Both the position numbers and the translations under genes were made by a program. Under the pieces are notes generated by a model. The model was not told the DNA's origin, ran no database searches, and was given only the letters and a program-made list of their open reading frames with translations. This document shows, piece by piece, positions 1-5,820 of a stretch of DNA of 5,820 nt (positions are counted from its first letter, which is position 1; each line of letters begins with the position of its first letter). The stretch covers positions 1-5,820 of the forward strand of contig CAMPBP010000098.1 of assembly GCA_946639085.1 (NCBI GenBank), written 5' to 3'. Origin of the DNA: an uncultured Lachnospiraceae bacterium. Its GTDB lineage: Bacteria; Bacillota; Clostridia; Lachnospirales; Lachnospiraceae.

Positions 1-25
1 ATCGTAGTCACGTATGTGAAGATCT

Positions 26-718
26 TTAAACATGTGAAATATCCGCTATTTCCTTTAAGTTCATGGGAGAAATTTCTTTGACAGTGATCTCTCCGTCTTT
101 ATAATAAGCAATCTTTGCATGATATTTGGGCCTGATCGACCACTTCGGTTTGTCCTTTGAATAGTATCTGGCATCGTCTATTCTTATTCTTTCGGGAGCA
201 AATTCAAGAGCTGAAATGAAATATACTTCATTCTCTTTATTTGTTTCAATGTTTATGCTTCCGTAAAGGCCCCCGAGAACGATAACGTTTCCTTTGGCGG
301 AAATAAGACCTCCGGGCTGTATTTCACCGAGTACCACAACTCCGCAGTCAAATTTGAGATGTTCTCCGTTGTGTATGTCTCCTTTGTATACGGTGCCGAA
401 ACCTTTTGTATCTTCATCGTCGATCTTAAGTTTGCTTAATGCCTTGGCAATCGCTGTGTTTTCTCCTTCTGCTTCGGATATTACGTAAAGGATCGTAAGC
501 TGTCCGTTTACTTCTATAAGATCGATCAGCATATTCTCTTCGAGTTCGTTTAAAGTTCTTCCCGAAAAAGAAACACATATCTTACCGCCTTTAAAGAATT
601 TTGATGATTCTTTGAATTTTTCGGCAACTTCTTTTGTGATCTCGTCAAAAGGACAGTCGGGAGAGAGAATGATCCTTATTCCGTTTTGCAAGCTTTTGAT
701 GATAACGTTTGAATTCAT
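26..718 (-). CDS. minC: Septum site-determining protein MinC
   Basis: MinC inhibits FtsZ ring assembly at the wrong places; in known systems it is recruited to the membrane by MinD. The 230-residue length fits the family. Residues 1-80 form an N-terminal alpha/beta domain (FtsZ-inhibiting in known MinCs), about 81-106 an acidic linker, and about 107-215 the beta-helical C-terminal domain, recognised by GTVYKGDI, VVVLGEIQPGG and KGNVIVLGGLYG. The ATG at 718 is preferred because GTGAGG (725-730) lies 6 bases upstream as a good ribosome binding site. An in-frame GTG at 730 would add only four residues and would use that site as codons. The gene follows the PBP2 gene by 21 bases and is surely cotranscribed. 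Oddities: the usual RSGQ motif reads HNGE (116-119), and the AGANG-like stretch after LYG is replaced by a charged segment. The C-terminal domain makes the family call firm; activity is inferred. Confidence 0.9.
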   Translation of the reverse strand: MNSNVIIKSLQNGIRIILSPDCPFDEITKEVAEKFKESSKFFKGGKICVSFSGRTLNELEENMLIDLIEVNGQLTILYVISEAEGENTAIAKALSKLKIDDEDTKGFGTVYKGDIHNGEHLKFDCGVVVLGEIQPGGLISAKGNVIVLGGLYGSINIETNKENEVYFISALEFAPERIRIDDARYYSKDKPKWSIRPKYHAKIAYYKDGEITVKEISPMNLKEIADISHV

Positions 719-724
719 ATGTAT

Positions 725-730
725 CCTCAC
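725..730 (-). promoter_or_regulatory. Ribosome binding site of minC
   Basis: Read on the minus strand this is GTGAGG, followed by six bases (ATACAT) and then ATG at 718. The spacing is ideal for a Shine-Dalgarno site. It decides the minC start against the upstream in-frame GTG, which is itself part of this site. Confidence 0.75.
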
Positions 731-739
731 TTATATGGT

Positions 740-3568
740 TTAGTCTCCCGAACGGCCTGTAGCGGAGATTTCCGCAGCCGTACCGGTTACGATTTCTTCA
801 TGTTCATCGATATTGAAGTAATAGTTGATGATATCTTTGGATGTATCCACACAATATTCGGATGAATAACCGTTTGCGATTCTTATTGCCATAGCAATCT
901 TGGGCTGTTCGTATGGAGCATAGCAAACAAACAGACCATGGTCGGCTCTGGCTCTTGACTGCTGGGCGGTACCTGTTTTACCGGCCACTTCTATAGGTAA
1001 TTCCTTCATGTAAGAACGGTCTTCCACCACTCTTCTCATTCCCTGATGAATCGCTCTCCAATAGGAATCGTCCATTTCAATCCTGTTATATATCGAAGCA
1101 CTGAAATCTTCGATGAGATTTCCCTCAGAATCGGTAGATTTGTCCAATAACGTTAAATTGTATACCGTTCCGCTGTTGGCAACGGCGGTAACATATCTTG
1201 CAAGACCGACTGTTGTGTAGTTGTTCGTTCCCTGTCCGATAGCGGAAGGAACCGAATATTTATTGGAAATCTGCGGTGCCGACTCTTCTATCTCAACTCC
1301 GCTCTTATCTCCGAGCCCGTACATATTGGCATATTTTGCAAGTTTTTCAAGACCGAGGTCGGAATTGTAATTATTGTTTTCGTCCATGGAGAGTCTGTAT
1401 CCTACCGTGTAGAAATAATAGTTACATGACTTTTGTATGGCCGTTGAAAGGTTTAATGCACCGTGTCTTCCGGGGTAGATCCAACAGTTATGCGTATCGG
1501 TTATTTCAGTAAACGAACCAAGGCATGTTATAAGCGTATTTGTTGTAATAACACCCTCCATAAGACCTGCGGTAGCAACAACCATTTTATAAGTCGATCC
1601 CGGTGCCGTACGTTGTTGAGTTGCGTAATTGATAAGCGGAGTTGAATGATCGGCATTTATCTTCTTCAAATATGCCGAATCGGCTCCGTTTGCAAGATAA
1701 TTGTTATCATAGCTGGGATATGATACTATCGCAAGAACATCACCGTTATTCACATCGGTGATTACACAGGATGCGGAATAGGGGTCCAGTGCCAGCTGAG
1801 CCGGTGTGATCTCAAGGTTGGTTATTCTGTCGATCATAAAAGTGTAAGGCGTAATGCGGCCCGCATACCAGGCATTCAGGTAATCCTCTGAGAGTTCGAC
1901 TATGCCCTGATCTATCAGAATGTTGCAAATTACACGAGGCTTGATCCTGTCTTCTTTTACCACATATTTGTATACTATCTTGTCAAATGCTTCATTGTGA
2001 GCAAGTCTTTCATCAACTATTTCAAGTATTTTCGAAAAGATTTCTTCGGATTCCGAATAAGGATCTTCGAGATTAAGTATGGAAGTATCTATCCAGTTTT
2101 GAGATATCGCATATTTGATATATTCACCAAGAGATATTACTTCATCTATAGCCCATGATCTGTATACCTCATCGGAGCTGTCTATAAGATCGTCAACAAG
2201 TATTCCTTCATTGAGAAGAATGTCTTCCACAAAGTTTTCATATACCTGCCACTCAACGCTTAATTTTTTGTAAGCCGTATTCTTATCGGTCAATTCATTG
2301 TGGAGTCTTTCCAACACATCATTCTTTTTTGATGTAAAGGCTGTATATGCAGTCTTCTCATCTTCGGTTGCTTCGTCGGAATATAAATGGTTTATATCTA
2401 TGACACCGTTGTCAAAAAGAGATATATATACGTTGTAAATAGGGATCATGATATCCGCCGTTGTCGCATTTTCTGCAGGAATATACTCCTTTGTGTTAAT
2501 GATCTTTTTGAGTATCAGACCGGCAAGTTTTTGCTCCAGAATATGATATACGGCTTCCTGCAGGTTTGAATCGATCGTAAGATAAAGGTCGTTGCCGGAA
2601 TTGGGATCAACGTGATCTTCTATAGAGATAACTTTACCCATTGTATCTACAAAAACAGTTTCGGAACCTTTTTTTCCGTGAAGGATACTCTCTTGACTTG
2701 CTTCAATTCCGACTTTGCCGACGATATCCGAAGCGGCATATGTTTCATCGGTTTTCTGCAATTCTTCAAGTTCTTCGGAAGAAACTTTTCCGGTATATCC
2801 GATTATTTGAGAAGTATATTGTGCGGTGGGATAAACTCTTATGGTATCTTCTGCAATGGATACACCTTGAAGTACGTCGGAGTTCTCCATTATTATTGCA
2901 ACGGTTTTTGGTGACACGTTTGTCGAAATTGTTGTGGCAATGTATTTCTGATAAGAATTTAAACTTAAAGCATATCTTATCGCAACAATCTTTAAAGTGG
3001 TTTTTTTGTCCAGCCCCAGGGCATTGACGTTAAATCTTTCTTCCCCCGCCAGGTATTCCATCATCTCTTCCGCTGTCGAGGATGACTGTGCGTATGTCAT
3101 TTCGTCTACGAGTTTTACTCCGTAGACATCGGCTTTAAATCGTGAAAGTCTCGATCCTGTAACCGTGTATTGATATTTGTTGTAATCGTCTACCGTTATG
3201 TTGAATTCGGTGGAGAGTTTATCGTTGTTCTCTTCTATGATTGCAATCGTTCTTAAGATAGTGTTGTTTAAGTTGTCATTTTTCTTTTTACCGGATTCAA
3301 AAACGTCTTCTATCTTTACACAATATGCAAGTTTGTTATACGCCAAAAGAACGCCGTTTCGGTCATATATATTACCTCTTGCGGCGTCTATGCTTCTTTC
3401 CTTCTTGGTCTTAAGTTCAAAACTGTTGAGATAATTTTCGCCTTCGACTATTTGTAAAACAAATACTCTGTGAATGAGCACACAGGCCAATGCGATAAAG
3501 ATCACAAGAAGATACAACACTCTGGAAGTTATTAAACTGATCAAAAATTCTTTCTGCTTATGAAACAA
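740..3568 (-). CDS. mrdA: Penicillin-binding protein 2 (class B transpeptidase, elongation type) with a large internal insertion
   Basis: This D,D-transpeptidase cross-links peptidoglycan during side-wall growth, normally with RodA and MreBCD. It has a short cytoplasmic tail and one membrane segment (about 17-40). Next comes the class B pedestal with RGNIYDRNG (64-72), YPTAQYTSQIIGYTG (246-260) and VGKVGIEASQ (283-292). The transpeptidase domain starts near 592. Its catalytic motifs are intact: S658-T-Y-K661 (acylated serine), S714-C-N716 and K864-T-G866. At 942 residues it is far longer than the usual 600-720, mainly because about 240 residues (about 350-590) are inserted between the LTIDSNLQ segment and the catalytic domain. 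The start is TTG: an in-frame stop lies just upstream, no ATG or GTG is available, and AAAGG sits 9 bases before it. It overlaps mreD by 11 bases. The operon context favours PBP2 over division (PBP3) or sporulation (SpoVD) paralogues. Cys682, Cys695, His702 and Cys715 may bind a metal. Confidence 0.92.
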   Translation of the reverse strand: MFHKQKEFLISLITSRVLYLLVIFIALACVLIHRVFVLQIVEGENYLNSFELKTKKERSIDAARGNIYDRNGVLLAYNKLAYCVKIEDVFESGKKKNDNLNNTILRTIAIIEENNDKLSTEFNITVDDYNKYQYTVTGSRLSRFKADVYGVKLVDEMTYAQSSSTAEEMMEYLAGEERFNVNALGLDKKTTLKIVAIRYALSLNSYQKYIATTISTNVSPKTVAIIMENSDVLQGVSIAEDTIRVYPTAQYTSQIIGYTGKVSSEELEELQKTDETYAASDIVGKVGIEASQESILHGKKGSETVFVDTMGKVISIEDHVDPNSGNDLYLTIDSNLQEAVYHILEQKLAGLILKKIINTKEYIPAENATTADIMIPIYNVYISLFDNGVIDINHLYSDEATEDEKTAYTAFTSKKNDVLERLHNELTDKNTAYKKLSVEWQVYENFVEDILLNEGILVDDLIDSSDEVYRSWAIDEVISLGEYIKYAISQNWIDTSILNLEDPYSESEEIFSKILEIVDERLAHNEAFDKIVYKYVVKEDRIKPRVICNILIDQGIVELSEDYLNAWYAGRITPYTFMIDRITNLEITPAQLALDPYSASCVITDVNNGDVLAIVSYPSYDNNYLANGADSAYLKKINADHSTPLINYATQQRTAPGSTYKMVVATAGLMEGVITTNTLITCLGSFTEITDTHNCWIYPGRHGALNLSTAIQKSCNYYFYTVGYRLSMDENNNYNSDLGLEKLAKYANMYGLGDKSGVEIEESAPQISNKYSVPSAIGQGTNNYTTVGLARYVTAVANSGTVYNLTLLDKSTDSEGNLIEDFSASIYNRIEMDDSYWRAIHQGMRRVVEDRSYMKELPIEVAGKTGTAQQSRARADHGLFVCYAPYEQPKIAMAIRIANGYSSEYCVDTSKDIINYYFNIDEHEEIVTGTAAEISATGRSGD
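1799..2521 (-). other. Inserted helical, acidic domain within PBP2
   Basis: This encodes about residues 350-590 of PBP2. Ordinary PBP2 proteins pass from the LTID..LQ helix to the catalytic domain (here VITDVNNGDVLAIVSYPSYD, from 602) within a few tens of residues. Here about 240 extra residues intervene. They are rich in Glu, Asp, Lys, Ile and Leu, look mostly helical, and carry no motif I recognise. The reading frame is continuous and base use resembles the flanks, so it is part of the protein and not a recent insertion. I recall similar long PBP2 proteins in Lachnospiraceae, which suggests a lineage trait of unknown role. Edges are approximate. Confidence 0.75.
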
Positions 3569-4085
3569 ACTTACGTGCCTTTCTCATCTCGTCTTTTTCA
3601 AGCAATTTATTTATTCGCATAATGAGCGGATACAAAAGGATCGTAACAACGATGGTATAGATACCTTCGGGAATTATTACCTGTTTAAGATAGAACGCAA
3701 AATCAGTTTTGCCGCGTAACAGGAATAAAATGACATAAATGCAAAATCCGTAAATAAAGTCACTTACAATGATCATTATCATCGGAAGTTTAACATCTTC
3801 GGGAAAGAATATCTTTGAAAAACCGCCGTTAAGATAACCTATATACATTAAGATCAAAGCATAAAGCCCCACTGTCTGACCTGAGAATATGTCAAGGATA
3901 AGTCCTGAGAAAAAACCGATTAGCATACCTTCCTTATCACCTCTCATAAGTCCGAGAGAAACCGTTAAGATAAGCAAAAGGTTAGGTACGGTATCGGCAA
4001 AATTGATCTCTTTAAACAACGTTCCCTGAAGAACGAACAATGTTATTATCAAAAAAACGGTGACAAGAAATCTTTTCATGATCAT
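3558..4085 (-). CDS. mreD: Rod shape-determining membrane protein MreD
   Basis: MreD is an integral membrane partner of MreC in the elongation complex. The 175-residue protein is very hydrophobic, with about six membrane segments (roughly 5-22, 33-48, 52-68, 70-85, 100-124 and 136-158) and a basic C-terminal tail. The MreD pattern is visible in PNLLLILTVSLGL followed by the G-rich GFFSGLILDIFSG and VGLYALILMYIGYLNGG. The ATG at 4085 overlaps the mreC stop as ATGA, which suggests translational coupling. A GAGGG site lies 3 bases before this ATG and 9 bases before a second in-frame ATG at 4079, so the protein may really begin at that Met (MKRFLV). The end overlaps the PBP2 gene by 11 bases. Sequence conservation in MreD is low, so position between mreC and a PBP2 gene is a large part of the evidence. 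Confidence 0.92.
   Translation of the reverse strand: MIMKRFLVTVFLIITLFVLQGTLFKEINFADTVPNLLLILTVSLGLMRGDKEGMLIGFFSGLILDIFSGQTVGLYALILMYIGYLNGGFSKIFFPEDVKLPMIMIIVSDFIYGFCIYVILFLLRGKTDFAFYLKQVIIPEGIYTIVVTILLYPLIMRINKLLEKDEMRKARKFVS
3578..3582 (-). promoter_or_regulatory. Probable ribosome binding site of the PBP2 gene, inside mreD
   Basis: AAAGG on the minus strand lies 9 bases before the TTG start at 3568. It is only a moderate match, embedded in the last codons of mreD. With the 11-base overlap this suggests that PBP2 translation depends partly on ribosomes finishing mreD. Confidence 0.5.
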
Positions 4086-5038
4086 TTTCCCTCATCGTCT
4101 TTGTTCTTTTCGGCTTCATTAACGGCTTCTTCCGAGAAAGTAAGCGTATTAAAGCCTGCTTTCATTTCTTCCGCTGAAACGTTCTGCTTTAACTGGGTTA
4201 TTATAAGAACGTTATCAATATGCTTAAAATCTACGGCCGGGAGTATTGTTCCCGATTTGGTAAGATTGTTTGGATCGTTTGTTATTGTCTGCACATATCC
4301 GATCAGTATGCCGGGAAGATATTTGTCACTTATTGAACTGGTAACAATCTTATCTCCTTCTTTTACCTTATCTTCTTCGTCGAGAAGTTGAGAAAAAGGG
4401 ATGCTGTTGGATTCGATCGTTTCAAGATTCCCGGTGACAATTATATTATCTTGGGATTTTAAAACGGTTGCGCTGACATTGGAATTGTCTGAGATAATGG
4501 AAGTGATACGACTCCAATTCGGACCTACAACAGATATTCTTCCAACGAGACCGTTTCCGCATATTACGTTCATATCCGGCTTGATACCGTCTTTATATCC
4601 TTTATCCACAATGAAGGTCGAAAACCAGTTTCCGGCGTCCTTGTATATGATCTTGGCACCAATCTTATCATAAGATTCATACTGCATATCCAGTTCGTAA
4701 AGTTCTTTTAAAGAATCCAGCTCATATTTGTCCTGAACAAGTTTCGTGTTTTCATCTTCAAGTTCGGCGATTCTGTTTTTGAGTTCTTCGTTCTCGTTAA
4801 TAAGATCGTAAACATTTACGAGGGATTCCTTTTTGTCGGAAAGATAGCTTCCGATTGCGGATATACCCTTCTGATAAGGCACAATAATATAACCCACTAT
4901 GTAATTGAGGGGTTTATTGAACACTTCCGTGGTGAAAGTTAACACCATCAGAATGCAGCATATGATTGTCAAAATAAAAAGGAGATATTTACCGGGTAGG
5001 GTAAATTTCTCCCTTTGGGGTTTTATTATAGGACTCAT
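4082..5038 (-). CDS. mreC: Rod shape-determining protein MreC
   Basis: MreC links the cytoplasmic MreB filament to the outer-face enzymes and is known in other species to bind and activate PBP2. The 318-residue protein has a basic N-terminal cytoplasmic tail, one membrane segment (about 17-36), a coiled coil (about 70-116, around NENEELKNRIAELEDENTKL) that normally drives dimer formation, and the paired beta-barrel MreC core (about 125-285). Core signatures include GNWFSTFIVDKGYKDGIKPD, GNGLVGRI and GDKIVTSSISDKYLPGILIG. An acidic and lysine-rich tail of about 35 residues follows the core and looks disordered. The ATG at 5038 overlaps the mreB stop as ATGA and has AGAAGGA 8 bases upstream, so the start is secure. 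The mreB-mreC-mreD order is the classical one. Confidence 0.96.
   Translation of the reverse strand: MSPIIKPQREKFTLPGKYLLFILTIICCILMVLTFTTEVFNKPLNYIVGYIIVPYQKGISAIGSYLSDKKESLVNVYDLINENEELKNRIAELEDENTKLVQDKYELDSLKELYELDMQYESYDKIGAKIIYKDAGNWFSTFIVDKGYKDGIKPDMNVICGNGLVGRISVVGPNWSRITSIISDNSNVSATVLKSQDNIIVTGNLETIESNSIPFSQLLDEEDKVKEGDKIVTSSISDKYLPGILIGYVQTITNDPNNLTKSGTILPAVDFKHIDNVLIITQLKQNVSAEEMKAGFNTLTFSEEAVNEAEKNKDDEGK
4089..4093 (-). promoter_or_regulatory. Ribosome binding site of mreD
   Basis: GAGGG on the minus strand, inside the last codons of mreC. It is 3 bases from the overlapping ATG at 4085 and 9 bases from the in-frame ATG at 4079. The spacing suits the second ATG somewhat better, so the mreD start is uncertain by two codons. 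Confidence 0.55.
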
Positions 5039-5820
5039 TTACCCATTCCTTCTATGGAATATGCTACCGAAGCGAAATTCTCATTGTTAATGACTCTTGA
5101 AAGACCTTCGGCAACGCTTAAAAGCGGATCTTCGGCATGATTAACCTTAAGGCCGGTCTCCTTTTCAATCGTTTTGGCAAGATTGTTTACAAGGCTGCCG
5201 CCACCGGTTAAGTATATACCGTTTCTGTAAATGTCCGCAGATAGTTCCGGAGGCGTTCTCTCAAGAACGATCTTGATATTGTCAACAATAGTATTGAAGT
5301 TATCAAGTAAAGCCGTATCGATGCTCTTTGTGGGAATGATACGTTCCACGGGAAGTCCGGTAACGATATCACGACCGTAAACTACCGCATCCGCGTGCTG
5401 GGTTTCGATGTCGCGAAGCATCATTTTAACGTTTTCCGCGGATTTTCCGCCGATATACAAACAAAGTTCGTTTCTTATAACGTTCTTAATCGTTTCATCA
5501 AACGTAAGACCGCCACACTTTATCATCTTGCTTATTACGATACCGCCGAGAGATACGATTGAAATATCCGTTGTATTGTATCCTACGTCGACGATAAGAA
5601 CACCCTGTGCGTTCTTCACGTCAATGTCCATTCCGAGACCGTTTGCCAAAGCCTTTTCAACAACCATGATTCTTCTGGCTTTTACTTCGGATTCTTTGAT
5701 GAGATCGTAGAAAGCACGTTTTTCAACTTCGGTAATATCGGTGGGAACGGCTATAAAGAAATCGCCGGGCTTAACATTGCTCTTCATAAGACCGTTCATA
5801 AAGTACTTTATAAGTATCTT
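5035..5820 (-). CDS. mreB: Rod shape-determining actin-like protein MreB, divergent (5' end outside window)
   Basis: MreB is the actin-like ATPase whose membrane-bound filaments guide side-wall synthesis. The frame stays open to the window edge (seven codons, KILIKYF, precede the first ATG at 5799), so the real start lies outside. The 261 visible residues lack about the first 75 of a protein usually near 340. Family marks are VPTDITEVEKRAFYD, ISLGGIV-like IVSLGGIVIS, AENVK, GRDIVTGLP, ERTPPELSADI, the adenosine-side LTGGGSLVNNL and AEDPLLSVAEG. The pocket is unusual: phosphate loop 2 reads DVGYNTTD where most MreB proteins have DIGGGTTE, and the EEPFAAAIG-type stretch reads EKALANGLG, without the EP pair. 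Key Asp and Thr residues remain, so nucleotide binding is plausible while hydrolysis is uncertain. It heads the visible operon, directly before mreC. The organism may carry another, standard MreB or Mbl elsewhere; this is an inference. Confidence 0.93.
   Translation of the reverse strand, partial: KILIKYFMNGLMKSNVKPGDFFIAVPTDITEVEKRAFYDLIKESEVKARRIMVVEKALANGLGMDIDVKNAQGVLIVDVGYNTTDISIVSLGGIVISKMIKCGGLTFDETIKNVIRNELCLYIGGKSAENVKMMLRDIETQHADAVVYGRDIVTGLPVERIIPTKSIDTALLDNFNTIVDNIKIVLERTPPELSADIYRNGIYLTGGGSLVNNLAKTIEKETGLKVNHAEDPLLSVAEGLSRVINNENFASVAYSIEGMGK
5047..5053 (-). promoter_or_regulatory. Ribosome binding site of mreC
   Basis: AGAAGGA on the minus strand, 8 bases before the mreC ATG and inside the last codons of mreB. 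This is a strong Shine-Dalgarno match and confirms the overlapping ATGA start. Confidence 0.75.

Noticed and set aside
1..25. Possible start of minD after minC
   Set aside because: These 25 bases contain no ATG on the minus strand and no ribosome binding site; a GTG at 9-11 lacks support. The next gene is outside the window.
719..739. Terminator or promoter in the gap between the PBP2 gene and minC
   Set aside because: The 21-base gap holds only the minC ribosome binding site, with no hairpin or T-run.
2380..2415. A perfect TTGACA on the minus strand with AT-rich sequence after it, as a possible internal promoter
   Set aside because: No acceptable -10 element occurs at 16-18 bases spacing, and it lies in the middle of the PBP2 gene.
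2641..3027. A 128-codon plus-strand open frame, plus shorter ones at 294-488, 1276-1512, 2612-2914, 4101-4391, 4401-4673 and 5408-5710
   Set aside because: All lie antisense inside well-supported genes. Their translations are low-complexity or Cys/Arg/Ser-rich and match no family, so they are shadows of the minus-strand coding.
5254..5276. Overlapping short inverted repeats (CGTTCT/AGAACG and TCAAGA/TCTTGA)
   Set aside because: They lie in the conserved VLERTPPEL-coding part of mreB, have 6-base stems and no T-run, so they are explained by coding.

Overview
The window is a compact, single-strand block of cell-shape and division-site genes from a low-to-moderate GC bacterium. Gene order, protein style and an extra-large PBP2 point to the Clostridia, most likely Lachnospiraceae. 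This placement is an inference from recalled family patterns; no database was searched. All genes read on the minus strand, so transcription runs from high to low coordinates.

In transcription order the layout is: mreB (5' end outside the window, 5820 down to 5035), mreC (5038-4082), mreD (4085-3558), a class B penicillin-binding protein of the PBP2/MrdA type (3568-740), and minC (718-26). The mreB/mreC and mreC/mreD junctions are 4-base ATGA overlaps. mreD and the PBP2 gene overlap by 11 bases, and the PBP2 gene starts with TTG. Only 21 bases separate the PBP2 gene from the preferred minC start. I see no convincing promoter or terminator, so this looks like the middle of one transcript. The 25 bases after minC are too short to show the next gene; minD would be expected.

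Functionally, MreB is the cytoplasmic actin-like filament, MreC and MreD are its membrane and periplasmic partners, and PBP2 is the transpeptidase they control. Together they form the elongation machine (elongasome) that builds the side wall. MinC is an FtsZ inhibitor that keeps the division ring from the wrong sites. Having it directly after PBP2 ties side-wall growth and division placement to one transcript.

The block is core housekeeping, and I found no mobile element, CRISPR array, RNA gene or clearly new system. The points worth a second look lie inside the proteins. PBP2 carries about 240 extra residues just before its catalytic domain. The visible part of MreB has an altered nucleotide pocket (DVGYNTTD instead of the usual DIGGGTTE, and no EP catalytic motif). 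MinC lacks the usual RSGQ and AGANG-type motifs. PBP2 also has a Cys/Cys/His/Cys set near its active site that could bind a metal.
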